A stretch of DNA of 6,351 bases from Treponema sp. (GCA_031266635.1 JAISAN010000124.1:1-6351); one strand, 5' to 3'. Positions 1 through 6,002 are shown, counted from the stretch's first letter. Program-made: numbers and translations. The notes: generated from the letters alone by a model not told the origin.

Positions 1-122
1 GCGGAACCCCGGAAAGCGGGGCCTGAAAAATCATCCCAAGCGAGAACATATGTTGGGCCCCACACCGTGTTATCTGGTTAAAATAGACACACTCAATGTT
101 TCGTGTGCATATTTTGGTGCGG

Positions 123-147
123 TTTTTTGCGGTGAAACCGCAAAAAA
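123..147. repeat. Perfect 11-bp hairpin, GAA loop
   Basis: Arms TTTTTTGCGGT (123-133) and ACCGCAAAAAA (137-147) are perfectly complementary around the loop GAA. The T run is on the 5' side and the A run on the 3' side on both strands, so this is not an intrinsic terminator in either direction. It belongs to the series of three-base-loop hairpins scattered through the spacers of this window. Confidence 0.75.
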
Positions 148-178
148 TGCGCCAAATTTTCAAAAAATCTTCGTACTG

Positions 179-319
179 AATTGAGGCTGTTCCAAAACTT
201 CAGCTTTGGGAACAGCAACCTTGATTTACATGGGAAAACGGGCATTTGACCGCTTTCCCAAGAGGTTGTTTCATCGGACCGCAGGTCCGCACCAACCGGG
301 TTTTGGAACAACCTCAATT
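179..319. mobile_element. 141-bp MITE-like element with 20-bp terminal inverted repeats
   Basis: The left end (179-198, AATTGAGGCTGTTCCAAAAC) and the reverse complement of the right end (300-319) match at 19 of 20 positions. Inside are further stems: GCTGTTCC (186-193) with GGAACAGC (209-216); a 10-bp stem with one mismatch, 232-241 with 250-259; and the 54-bp repeat 262-315, itself carrying a CGGACC/GGTCCG hairpin (275-289). It has no coding capacity of its own. I see no clear target-site duplication at its ends. A non-autonomous inverted-repeat element or a compound REP-like structure are both possible; the mobile interpretation is inferred. Confidence 0.5.
262..315 (-). repeat. 54-bp dispersed repeat, copy 1
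   Basis: The reverse complement of this segment matches 2275-2328 at 50 of 54 positions by hand alignment. The ends form GAGGTTGTT/AACAACCTC and the centre a 6-bp hairpin CGGACC-GGTCCG (loop GCA in this orientation). Here the unit forms the right-hand end of the 141-bp element. The two copies lie in opposite orientation on either side of eno. Confidence 0.8.
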
Positions 320-354
320 GTCTGTCCATAATGTAGACACATTATGGACAGACT
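319..354. repeat. Long perfect inverted repeat
   Basis: Arms GTCTGTCCATAATG (320-333) and CATTATGGACAGAC (340-353) are fully complementary, and T334-A339 adds one more pair, giving a 15-bp stem with a four-base loop. There is no T run immediately after it on either strand (TTCCTT follows on +), so a terminator is unlikely. It directly abuts the 141-bp element, and the same GTCTGTCC / GGACAGAC ends recur in the next palindrome at 416-466. A protein-binding palindrome or a repeat-element end are both possible. Confidence 0.75.
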
Positions 355-415
355 TCCTTAAAAACCGCATTTTCGCAGCCTTTAGGCGAGAAAATGTATC
401 GGACTAAAGTCTGCG

Positions 416-466
416 GTCTGTCCGCAAAGTAACTTCGAACCGAAGGTTCGCGCTTTGTGGACAGAC
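416..466. repeat. Nested palindrome sharing GTCTGTCC ends
   Basis: Outer arms GTCTGTCCGCAAAG (416-429) and CTTTGTGGACAGAC (453-466) pair with one G-T wobble. Inside sits a perfect 6-bp hairpin CGAACC (436-441) / GGTTCG (445-450) with loop GAA. The outer 8 bp are identical to the ends of the 320-353 inverted repeat, so the two are probably members of one repeat family with different cores. Confidence 0.7.
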
Positions 467-474
467 ACTAATTG

Positions 475-549
475 GACTTGTGAAATAACCCGGTTGGTTA
501 TCGGCTAACCTTCGGTTAGCTTGCAAGTCTCGCAAAATGCTCCGCATTT
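475..549. repeat. Two further hairpins, one nested
   Basis: GACTTG (475-480) and CAAGTC (524-529) enclose a perfect 7-bp hairpin GCTAACC (504-510) / GGTTAGC (514-520) with loop TTC. Immediately downstream is AAATGC (535-540) / GCATTT (544-549) with loop TCC. The architecture is the same as in the 416-466 unit, but stem sequences differ completely. Confidence 0.65.
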
Positions 550-566
550 GGCTGTTTTTAAGCGGA

Positions 567-598
567 AGTTGTTCAAAAGTGGAAGTTTTTAAACAACT
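567..598. repeat. 12-bp imperfect inverted repeat
   Basis: AGTTGTTCAAAA (567-578) pairs with 587-598 (TTTTAAACAACT) at 11 of 12 positions around an 8-base loop. The GTTGTTC.AAAA pattern resembles the GTTGTTCCAAAAC ends of the 54-bp repeat and may be a diverged relative. It marks the downstream limit of the repeat cluster. Confidence 0.55.
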
Positions 599-666
599 CT
601 ATTACTGGAATACCGTGATCTTCATCTTTTACAAGACGGAAAATATCATGTGTTTTTGTACCGGTG

Positions 667-695
667 TTTAACGGAGATATCCGGGGTTTTATAAT
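667..695 (+). promoter_or_regulatory. Probable sigma-70 promoter for eno
   Basis: A perfect -10 box TATAAT (690-695) lies 17 bp downstream of TTTAAC (667-672), a weak -35 match. Transcription would start near 702 and leave a leader of about 135 nt before the eno start codon. Competing candidates are TTGACG (727-732), which lacks a good -10 partner at the right distance, and GATAAT (770-775), which lacks a -35 box. The call rests on the consensus -10 and spacing only. Confidence 0.45.
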
Positions 696-769
696 ACGGT
701 TGTCCCGTCTGAGTCACTGTGATGGCTTGACGAGGGGCCGGAAAACCCGGAGAATTAAAGTAGTTTTGA

Positions 770-810
770 GATAATACCTCTGACCGGGCTGGGGAGAGGT
801 GTTTTATATC
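770..810 (+). promoter_or_regulatory. Stem-loop in the eno leader
   Basis: ACCTCT (776-781) pairs perfectly with AGAGGT (795-800). The stem extends through a T-G wobble and two A-T pairs (773-775 with 801-803), giving about 9 bp with a 13-base G-rich loop (782-794). It is followed by GTTTTATATC rather than a full T run, so it is a weak terminator at best. It ends about 15 nt before the Shine-Dalgarno sequence and could influence translation or mRNA stability; that role is inferred. Confidence 0.4.
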
Positions 811-824
811 ACTAATTGAATAAC

Positions 825-829
825 GGAGG
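825..829 (+). promoter_or_regulatory. Ribosome binding site of eno
   Basis: GGAGG, 7 nt before ATG 837. It overlaps the codons that would follow the alternative TTG at 816, which is why the shorter start is preferred. Confidence 0.9.
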
Positions 830-836
830 AGCGGTA

Positions 837-2135
837 ATGAGTATTATTGAATATGTGGAAGCCCGAGAAATTCTGGATTCCCGGGGGAATCCGACGGTCG
901 AGGTGGATGTGGTTCTGGAGGACGGCTCTCTGGGGCGGGCGGCGGTTCCATCCGGGGCCTCCACGGGTGAACATGAAGCGGTGGAGCTTCGGGACGATGA
1001 CAAGGGCCGGTATCTGGGGAAAGGGGTACTCAAGGCTGTGGATAATGTAAATAACGTTATCGCTCCGGAAATTCAGGGCCTTGATGCCCTGGAACAGGTC
1101 GATATTGACCGGACCATGATCGAACTGGACGGGACGGAAAACAAGGGCAAACTGGGAGCCAACGCCATCCTGGGGGTTTCCATGGCAACCGCCCGGGCGG
1201 CGGCGAATTTCCTCGATGTACCGCTTTATAAATACCTGGGACCCTTCCACGCGAACCTGCTGCCGGTGCCCATGGCGAATATCGTCAATGGGGGTAAACA
1301 CTCGGATAATAAAATCGACTTCCAGGAATTTATGGTCATGCCTGTGGGAGCCGAGTCTATCCGGGAAGCGGTCCGCTGGACCGCCGAAGTGTTCCACAAC
1401 CTTAAAAAGATCCTCCATGACGCCGGGAAAAGTACCGCTGTGGGGGATGAGGGCGGATTTGCCCCGGATATTGCCAACGAGGAAGCCCTGGAGTATATCA
1501 TGAAGGCCATTGAAAAGGCCGGGTACAAGCCGGGGGAACAGATCGCCATTGCCCTGGACTGCGCCAGTTCCGAGTTGTTTGACGAGGGGGGCAAAAAGGG
1601 CTACAAATTCTGGAAATCCAACCCGGACAAGCTCTTCAGCGCCGATGAAATGATAGACATTTATACCAAATGGGTGAATAAATACCCCATTATCTCCATT
1701 GAGGACCCTCTGGATCAGGATGATTGGGACGGGTATGTCAAATTGACCAAGGCATTGGGCTCTAAAATCCAGATCGTGGGAGACGATTTTTTTGTGACTA
1801 ACACCAAACGGCTGGAAAAAGGCATCCAGATGGGGGCTTGCAACTCGATTCTTATCAAGGTGAATCAGATCGGTACCCTGACCGAGACTTACGAAGCGGT
1901 GGAAATGGCCAAGCGTGCGGGTTATACCGCCGTGGTGTCCCACCGTTCCGGGGAAACCGAAGACAGCTTTATCGCCGACCTGGTGGTGGGCTTGGAAACG
2001 GGCCAGATCAAAACCGGTTCCATGAGCCGGACCGACCGGATCTGCAAGTACAACCAGCTTATGCGGATTGAGGATATGCTGGAGGGTGTATCCGAATACG
2101 CGGGCAAAAAGGCGTTTTACAGCATCAAAAAATAG
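837..2135 (+). CDS. eno: Enolase (phosphopyruvate hydratase, EC 4.2.1.11)
   Basis: Encodes the glycolytic enzyme that interconverts 2-phosphoglycerate and phosphoenolpyruvate, cytosolic and Mg-dependent. The 432-residue product has the usual bacterial length. Visible landmarks are the mobile loop PSGASTGEHEA (38-48), H155, the QEF glutamate E164, the catalytic GDEGGF acid E205, the metal ligands D241 (LDCASSE), E289 (SIEDPL) and D316 (VGDD), the catalytic base K341 within the signature ILIKVNQIGTLTET (338-351), the HRSGETED loop with H369, R370 and S371, and K392 near the C-terminus. All key residues are present. I chose ATG 837 over an in-frame TTG at 816 because GGAGG at 825-829 sits 7 nt upstream of it and MSIIEYVEAREILDSRG is the normal enolase start. 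The gene is apparently monocistronic: its own promoter, then a strong terminator at 2163. No other glycolysis gene adjoins it. Confidence 0.98.
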   Translation: MSIIEYVEAREILDSRGNPTVEVDVVLEDGSLGRAAVPSGASTGEHEAVELRDDDKGRYLGKGVLKAVDNVNNVIAPEIQGLDALEQVDIDRTMIELDGTENKGKLGANAILGVSMATARAAANFLDVPLYKYLGPFHANLLPVPMANIVNGGKHSDNKIDFQEFMVMPVGAESIREAVRWTAEVFHNLKKILHDAGKSTAVGDEGGFAPDIANEEALEYIMKAIEKAGYKPGEQIAIALDCASSELFDEGGKKGYKFWKSNPDKLFSADEMIDIYTKWVNKYPIISIEDPLDQDDWDGYVKLTKALGSKIQIVGDDFFVTNTKRLEKGIQMGACNSILIKVNQIGTLTETYEAVEMAKRAGYTAVVSHRSGETEDSFIADLVVGLETGQIKTGSMSRTDRICKYNQLMRIEDMLEGVSEYAGKKAFYSIKK

Positions 2136-2162
2136 GCGGGGACTTTTTTACGGCGCTTTACA

Positions 2163-2193
2163 GGCTGTTCCGGTTTCGGAACAGCCTTTTTTT
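2163..2193 (+). terminator. Intrinsic terminator of eno
   Basis: A perfect 10-bp stem, GGCTGTTCCG (2163-2172) with CGGAACAGCC (2177-2186), loop GTTT, is followed by seven T (2187-2193). It begins 27 nt after the eno stop codon. The stem core AGGCTGTTCC is also the sequence found at the left end of the 141-bp inverted-repeat element (185-193). Confidence 0.93.
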
Positions 2194-2274
2194 GCGGCGG
2201 GGGCTAATATCCAGAAATCCGCCTTTTGGTGGAGTATGTTGATTTTTTCTGGCGCATTCCTCCCTATTTTAGAT

Positions 2275-2328
2275 GAGGTTGTTCCAAAACCCCGTTGCCG
2301 CGGACCTGCGGTCCGATGAAACAGCCTC
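2275..2328 (+). repeat. 54-bp dispersed repeat, copy 2 (solo)
   Basis: Matches the reverse complement of 262-315 at 50 of 54 positions. Ends GAGGTTGTT and AACAGCCTC are inverted; the centre carries the perfect hairpin CGGACC (2301-2306) / GGTCCG (2310-2315), loop TGC. It is flanked on both sides by AGAT (2271-2274 and 2329-2332), which could be a 4-bp target-site duplication. A 4-bp match is also expected by chance now and then, so mobility is only suggested. Confidence 0.75.
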
Positions 2329-2390
2329 AGATACCTATAAATTATGCGATGTAGTGTAAATCCCCTTGTCTCCGGTGTTGTATTATTAAC

Positions 2391-2415
2391 GGATATAGCG
2401 GATATAGAGATATAG
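2391..2415 (+). repeat. Three-copy 9-bp tandem repeat
   Basis: GGATATAG occurs at 2391 and 2400, with a third, slightly shorter GATATAG at 2409, in the leader of the sigma-factor operon. I found no convincing -35/-10 pair for this operon; TATAAA (2336-2341) and TATTAT (2381-2386) are possible -10 boxes without proper -35 partners. The repeat could be a binding site array or simple slippage. Confidence 0.45.
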
Positions 2416-2480
2416 AGGGACTGGGCCGGGGGACAGAGCCCGGGCGGCGCGGTACGGCGGGAACGGAAAAGGAAGACCGG

Positions 2481-2975
2481 TTGGGTATTGATGTCAGGAC
2501 TTGCTATGAAAAATATTTCCCCATGGTGTTCCGCCGCTGCCGGCAGATGCTGGGCAGTGAAGACGACGCGCTGGATGCGGTTCAGGATGTGTTTGTCAAA
2601 CTGCTGCGGGCGGAAAAAAACCTCCACGGGCGCTTTCTTTCCAGCCTGCTCTATACCGTTGCCACCAATATCTGCCTGAACCGGATCCGCGGGAAAAAGC
2701 GGCGCCGGGAACTGGGAGTTGAAGATTTTGAAGCTCTGTCCCTCTTTCAGCATGATGCGGGGTACGGAGAGGTGGAAGCGCGGCTCATGATAGACAGTAT
2801 TTTGAAAAACGAATCGGAACTGACCCGGACTATCTGTTTTATGTACCATGCGGATGGCATGACCCTGAAAGAAATCGGGGAAGCCGTGGGGATGTCTATT
2901 TCAGGGGTGCGGAAGCGGCTTACCGGCTTCCGGGCCAGGGCACGGATTCAACTTGACGGGAGCGATGTAGTATGA
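2481..2975 (+). CDS. ECF-like sigma-70 family RNA polymerase sigma factor
   Basis: The 164-residue product has the two-domain plan of extracytoplasmic-function sigma factors. Region 2 spans about residues 8-75, with DALDAVQDVFVKLLR (29-43, core-binding helix), YTVATNICLNRIR (58-70) and a basic KKRRR stretch (72-76) at the region 2.4 end. A short acidic linker follows. Region 4 spans about 108-157, with a helix-turn-helix GMTLKEIGEAVGMSISGVRKRL (126-147). Region 1.1 and region 3 are absent, as usual for the class. The start is TTG 2481, behind AGGAAGA (2470-2476); no ATG, GTG or TTG precedes it in frame, although ATT 2487 could be used. The stop overlaps the next start (ATGA), so translation of the probable anti-sigma factor is coupled. 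Promoter specificity cannot be told; autoregulation is typical but no matching site was recognised. Confidence 0.9.
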   Translation: MGIDVRTCYEKYFPMVFRRCRQMLGSEDDALDAVQDVFVKLLRAEKNLHGRFLSSLLYTVATNICLNRIRGKKRRRELGVEDFEALSLFQHDAGYGEVEARLMIDSILKNESELTRTICFMYHADGMTLKEIGEAVGMSISGVRKRLTGFRARARIQLDGSDVV

Positions 2976-3805
2976 ACCGGCATATACGTTTTTCGGCTCT
3001 TTTGCTGGAACGGTATCATCTGGGGGAAGTGACGGCGGATGAGCGGGCCGCCGTTGAGACGGCATTGGCGGGAGACGCGGAACTTGCCGCCTCCGTTGCC
3101 GCTCTGGAGCGGTCGGACCGGGAGATCCGCCGCCGGTATCCCCGGTACGCGGTTTTCCCCGGGGCGCTGAAATTTCAGGCGAAACACCGCGTCCCGCCCC
3201 TGGCCTGGGGGCTGTGCGCGGCGGCGCTGATCCTGGCTATCGCCCTGCCGGCCCTGTTCCTGCTCCGTTCCCCCGCCGGGTTTTCCGCCGGCCTTCCGGC
3301 AGATTCCGGCTCCCCGGCGGACCGGATCAAGGGAAACTCCGGCGGCTACGGCCCGGACGGTTCTTTCGCGGAGTTGAACGTCTACCTGAAGACCGATCCG
3401 GCGTCCGGGCCGGGGTCCGAAGAGACCGGCCTTGCGGAAGGAACCGTCCTCCGCGAGGGGAACACCATCCAGCTGGCCTATATGGTTTCCGGCGGGGCCG
3501 AACAGTACGGGGTCATCTTCTCGATAGACGGCCGGGCCGCCCTGACCGTTCATTACCCCTACGGGGAGGGGCAAAGCACCCGCCTGATCACCGGGCGGCG
3601 GATCGCCCTGGACGAAGCCTATACGCTGGATAACGCCCCGGATTACGAGATTTTCTTTTTTGTGGTCAGCGGTACGCCCCTGGACGCGAAGGAAATTCTG
3701 ACCGCCGCTGCGGCGCTTGCCCGGAACCCCGGCGGGGCACTGGAAGAAGGGAAGCGGGTTTTCGCGCCCTATATTCTGAGAACCGTGAAAGTAAGGAAGG
3801 AATAG
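2972..3805 (+). CDS. Probable membrane-spanning anti-sigma factor
   Basis: A 277-residue protein with three parts. Residues 1-75 are a charged, helical, presumably cytoplasmic domain containing LLERYHLGEVTADERAAVE (11-29) and LERSDREIRRRYP (45-57), a pattern I associate with anti-sigma N-termini. It lacks the HxxxCxxC zinc motif of ZAS-type anti-sigmas. Residues 77-98 form one hydrophobic membrane segment with basic residues before it. Residues 100-130 are a Gly/Pro/Ser linker, and 131-275 form an exported beta-rich domain containing LREGNTIQLAYMV (160-172), which resembles DUF4384-like domains; this assignment is from memory of the pattern and uncertain. The 4-nt overlap with the sigma gene and the one-pass topology are the main grounds for the anti-sigma call. 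Its stop lies 2 nt before the next ATG. GC content is higher than in eno. Confidence 0.7.
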   Translation: MNRHIRFSALLLERYHLGEVTADERAAVETALAGDAELAASVAALERSDREIRRRYPRYAVFPGALKFQAKHRVPPLAWGLCAAALILAIALPALFLLRSPAGFSAGLPADSGSPADRIKGNSGGYGPDGSFAELNVYLKTDPASGPGSEETGLAEGTVLREGNTIQLAYMVSGGAEQYGVIFSIDGRAALTVHYPYGEGQSTRLITGRRIALDEAYTLDNAPDYEIFFFVVSGTPLDAKEILTAAAALARNPGGALEEGKRVFAPYILRTVKVRKE

Positions 3806-3807
3806 CC

Positions 3808-5997
3808 ATGAGACCGCCATTCAATATGAAGATGATGTTCGCCGCCGCCCTGTGCGGCGGCGTGATTGCCGCCGGGCTCTTTGCCGCCCCCGCCGGCGGA
3901 CCGGGAGAACAGACCGCCCGGCGTTTCGGCCTGTTTATCGGTTCCAACGACGGCGGCCGGGGCCGGGTCATGCTCCGCTACGCGGTCAGCGATGCCCGGG
4001 CGGTTTCCCGGGTCTTCGGCGAGATGGGGGGCATTGCCGGGGAGGACAACATCCTCCTCTTGGAGCCGAACCTCCGGGAAATCAACCGGCAGATTTCGGA
4101 CCTTGCCTCCCGGATAGAGGCGGTGAAACAAACATACAAACGGACCGAACTGGTGTTTTATTATTCCGGCCATTCCGACGAGGAGGGACTGCTCCTGGGC
4201 CGGGAACGCTACCGCTATGCGGCGCTCCGGGAAACCATTAACCGGCTTCCCTCGGATATGCGGATCGTCATCCTTGATTCCTGCTCCTCCGGGTCCTTTA
4301 CCCGGGCCAAAGGCGGGACCAAAACCCAGCCCTTTTTGATCGACAGTTCCCTGTCCGCCGAAGGGTACGCCTTTCTCACCTCCAGTTCCGCCACCGAAGC
4401 CTCCCAGGAGTCGGACGCCATTGAGAGCTCCTACTTTACCCACAGCCTGGTGGCGGGGCTCCGGGGCGCCGCCGACACCGTGGGGGACCGCCGGGTTACC
4501 CTGAACGAAGTGTATCACTTTGCCTATGTCGAAACTCTGGCAAAAACCGAAACATCGGTTTACGGCGCCCAGCATCCCAGTTACGATATGCAGATAAGTG
4601 GTACGGGCGATGTGGTGCTTACGGACATCAGGGAAATATCCGCCAGCCTCCTCATTGATGAAGAGATCGTGGGCCGCCTTTCCATCCGGGACAGTTCCGA
4701 TTATCTGATTGCCGAAATTACCAAGGTGAGCCGGAAGCCCATGGAGCTGGGACTGGAACCGGGGCTTTACCGGATCACCCTCCAGCGGGGGGATAACTTT
4801 TACCGGGCCGAAGTTTTCCTGGCCGGGGACAGCCAGACCCCGGTTACCCAGGACGATTTCCGGCTTATCGCCGCCGCGCCGGGAACCGCCAGGGGAGAAA
4901 CCTCCGGCGGTGAAGACGGCTCCTGGGCCGATGAGATACGGCGGGAGGCGGAAGCATTCGCCCCGGCGGAGGACGGAAGCGGACGGGAGGGCGTTTCAAG
5001 CAGCCGCGCCGGTGATGACCGCGTGAATGTCTTAAACCTCCAGCTTGTTCCGGGGCGCAAGCTCCTGAACGGTACAGGCGGGACGGATATGTTTCTTTTC
5101 GGCCTTTTTATCGCTTCCGGCCGTAATCTGCAAGGAGTAGGCGCCGCATATATCGGCCTCACCAATACCGGCTCTGTCCGCGGTATGCAGGTATCGGGGA
5201 TTTTCAACACCGCCGGGAACGTACAGGGTATGCAGGCGTCGGGGATTTTCAATATCGCTGCCGGGAATGTGCAGGGCATACAGAGCGCGGGGTTCTTTAA
5301 TACCGCCGGAGGCGCTGTTTTGGGACTTCAGGCGGGACTTGTCAATATGGCCGGGGAAAGCGCTGTTTTTGAAGGCGAAGGCAAAAGCCCGGTTACGGTT
5401 CAGGCGGGGCTTGTCAATATTTCCCGGAACGAAAACACCGTCCCCTTCGGCATCGTGAACATCGTAAAAAATGGCATACTTCATCCCGCCGTATATTACG
5501 ACAGCGCCAGCTTTATGAATTTCAGCTTCCGCAGCGGCTCAAAATATTTTTATTCCCTGTTCAGTATCGGTACCCAGCGGATCACCACGGCGGATAATCT
5601 CTTTGTCAGCCGGGGCGGTTTCGGGTTTGAAGTGCCCCTGGGAAAAGCGTTTGTTGATCTGGACGTATCGGGCGGCACGATTCTTAACCCCGATACCCTG
5701 GCGGAAGTGTCCCGGATATCCCGCCCCCAGGAAAACGGCGGCGATGATGTTGAAGAATGGAAACGCTATCAACGGGAAAAAATTTACCGGGCCTCATCAT
5801 CGATCCTTGCGGAAGTCCGGTTGAGCGCGGGATACAAGGCTTTTGAACACCTGGGAATCTTTGCGGGGGTATCCTATACCTACCTTTTCCGCGGAACCAA
5901 CACATCCCCCAACCCCGGTTCGGCCTGGCTGGGTTACCGTTGGAGCGGCGGGGAGAATGTTCACCGGATAGGCGTCTTTGCGGGCCTGCAATTCTGA
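3808..5997 (+). CDS. Secreted caspase-family (C14) protein with LA_2272-like surface repeats and putative barrel
   Basis: The 729-residue product starts with a signal peptide (hydrophobic 9-26, likely cut after A-P-A at 29). Residues 38-275 are a caspase-like p20 domain: FGLFIGSNDGG strand, YAVSDARAV helix, the catalytic histidine H122 in YYSGHSDEEG, and the catalytic cysteine C159 in VILDSCSSGSF. Further family blocks are FLTSSSATEASQESD (189-203) and YFTHSLVAGLRGAAD (209-223). Residues 276-355 resemble a small PEGA-like beta domain; 356-402 is a Gly/Ser/Glu linker. From 403 on come GMQxSGIFN-type repeats (457-516), then alternating aromatic/polar segments ending in GLQF with a terminal Phe, typical of outer-membrane barrels. 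Start ATG 3808 follows AAGGAAGG (3793-3800). The gene is third in an operon with a sigma/anti-sigma pair. The dyad is intact, so proteolysis is likely; substrate unknown. The barrel is inferred, and a soluble beta-helix is the alternative. Confidence 0.85.
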   Translation: MRPPFNMKMMFAAALCGGVIAAGLFAAPAGGPGEQTARRFGLFIGSNDGGRGRVMLRYAVSDARAVSRVFGEMGGIAGEDNILLLEPNLREINRQISDLASRIEAVKQTYKRTELVFYYSGHSDEEGLLLGRERYRYAALRETINRLPSDMRIVILDSCSSGSFTRAKGGTKTQPFLIDSSLSAEGYAFLTSSSATEASQESDAIESSYFTHSLVAGLRGAADTVGDRRVTLNEVYHFAYVETLAKTETSVYGAQHPSYDMQISGTGDVVLTDIREISASLLIDEEIVGRLSIRDSSDYLIAEITKVSRKPMELGLEPGLYRITLQRGDNFYRAEVFLAGDSQTPVTQDDFRLIAAAPGTARGETSGGEDGSWADEIRREAEAFAPAEDGSGREGVSSSRAGDDRVNVLNLQLVPGRKLLNGTGGTDMFLFGLFIASGRNLQGVGAAYIGLTNTGSVRGMQVSGIFNTAGNVQGMQASGIFNIAAGNVQGIQSAGFFNTAGGAVLGLQAGLVNMAGESAVFEGEGKSPVTVQAGLVNISRNENTVPFGIVNIVKNGILHPAVYYDSASFMNFSFRSGSKYFYSLFSIGTQRITTADNLFVSRGGFGFEVPLGKAFVDLDVSGGTILNPDTLAEVSRISRPQENGGDDVEEWKRYQREKIYRASSSILAEVRLSAGYKAFEHLGIFAGVSYTYLFRGTNTSPNPGSAWLGYRWSGGENVHRIGVFAGLQF
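5176..5355 (+). repeat. In-gene tandem repeats encoding V(Q)GMQxSGIFN units
   Basis: Degenerate 45-48-bp repeats inside the caspase gene encode units starting at residues 457, 472, 488 and 504, each of the form V-x-G-[MIL]-Q-x-x-G-[ILF]-[FV]-N-x-A-G. Two weaker units (QAGLVNIS and FGIVNIV, to about residue 553) follow. The pattern resembles the surface repeats of Leptospira LA_2272-family proteins. Nucleotide similarity is highest between the first two units, which suggests recent duplication. Confidence 0.75.
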
Positions 5998-6002
5998 CCG
6001 GA

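Larger units (their letters stand above)
1..600. other. Gene-free, palindrome-rich intergenic region
   Basis: I see no convincing coding gene here. The stretch begins inside spacer DNA, with a small CCCCG/CGGGG stem (7-21), an AACATATGTT palindrome (45-54) and a near-palindrome centred on GGGCCC (51-64). From about 119 onward it is a chain of inverted repeats annotated separately. A 78-codon open frame on the minus strand (93-329) runs straight through these repeats and has no recognisable domain, so I treat it as fortuitous. The upstream neighbour gene is outside the window. Confidence 0.7.

Noticed and set aside
93..329. 78-codon minus-strand open frame
   Set aside because: Runs through the 141-bp inverted-repeat element and has no known domain or clear ribosome binding site.
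119..600. CRISPR array
   Set aside because: The repeats are unequal palindromes of differing sequence without regular spacers, and no cas gene is present.
816..836. Longer enolase start at TTG 816
   Set aside because: Would add seven residues encoded by the Shine-Dalgarno region itself; ATG 837 has ideal spacing and matches the family N-terminus.
804..1943. 379-codon open frame on the minus strand
   Set aside because: Lies wholly antisense to the intact, highly conserved eno gene and shows no recognisable domain; a coding shadow.
2948..3820. 290-codon minus-strand open frame
   Set aside because: Antisense to the anti-sigma gene in GC-rich DNA; Gly/Pro/Arg-rich composition typical of a shadow frame.
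3853..3855. Cys16 of the caspase protein as a lipobox cysteine
   Set aside because: The residue before it is Leu and it sits in the middle of the hydrophobic core; an A-P-A signal peptidase I site at 27-29 fits better.
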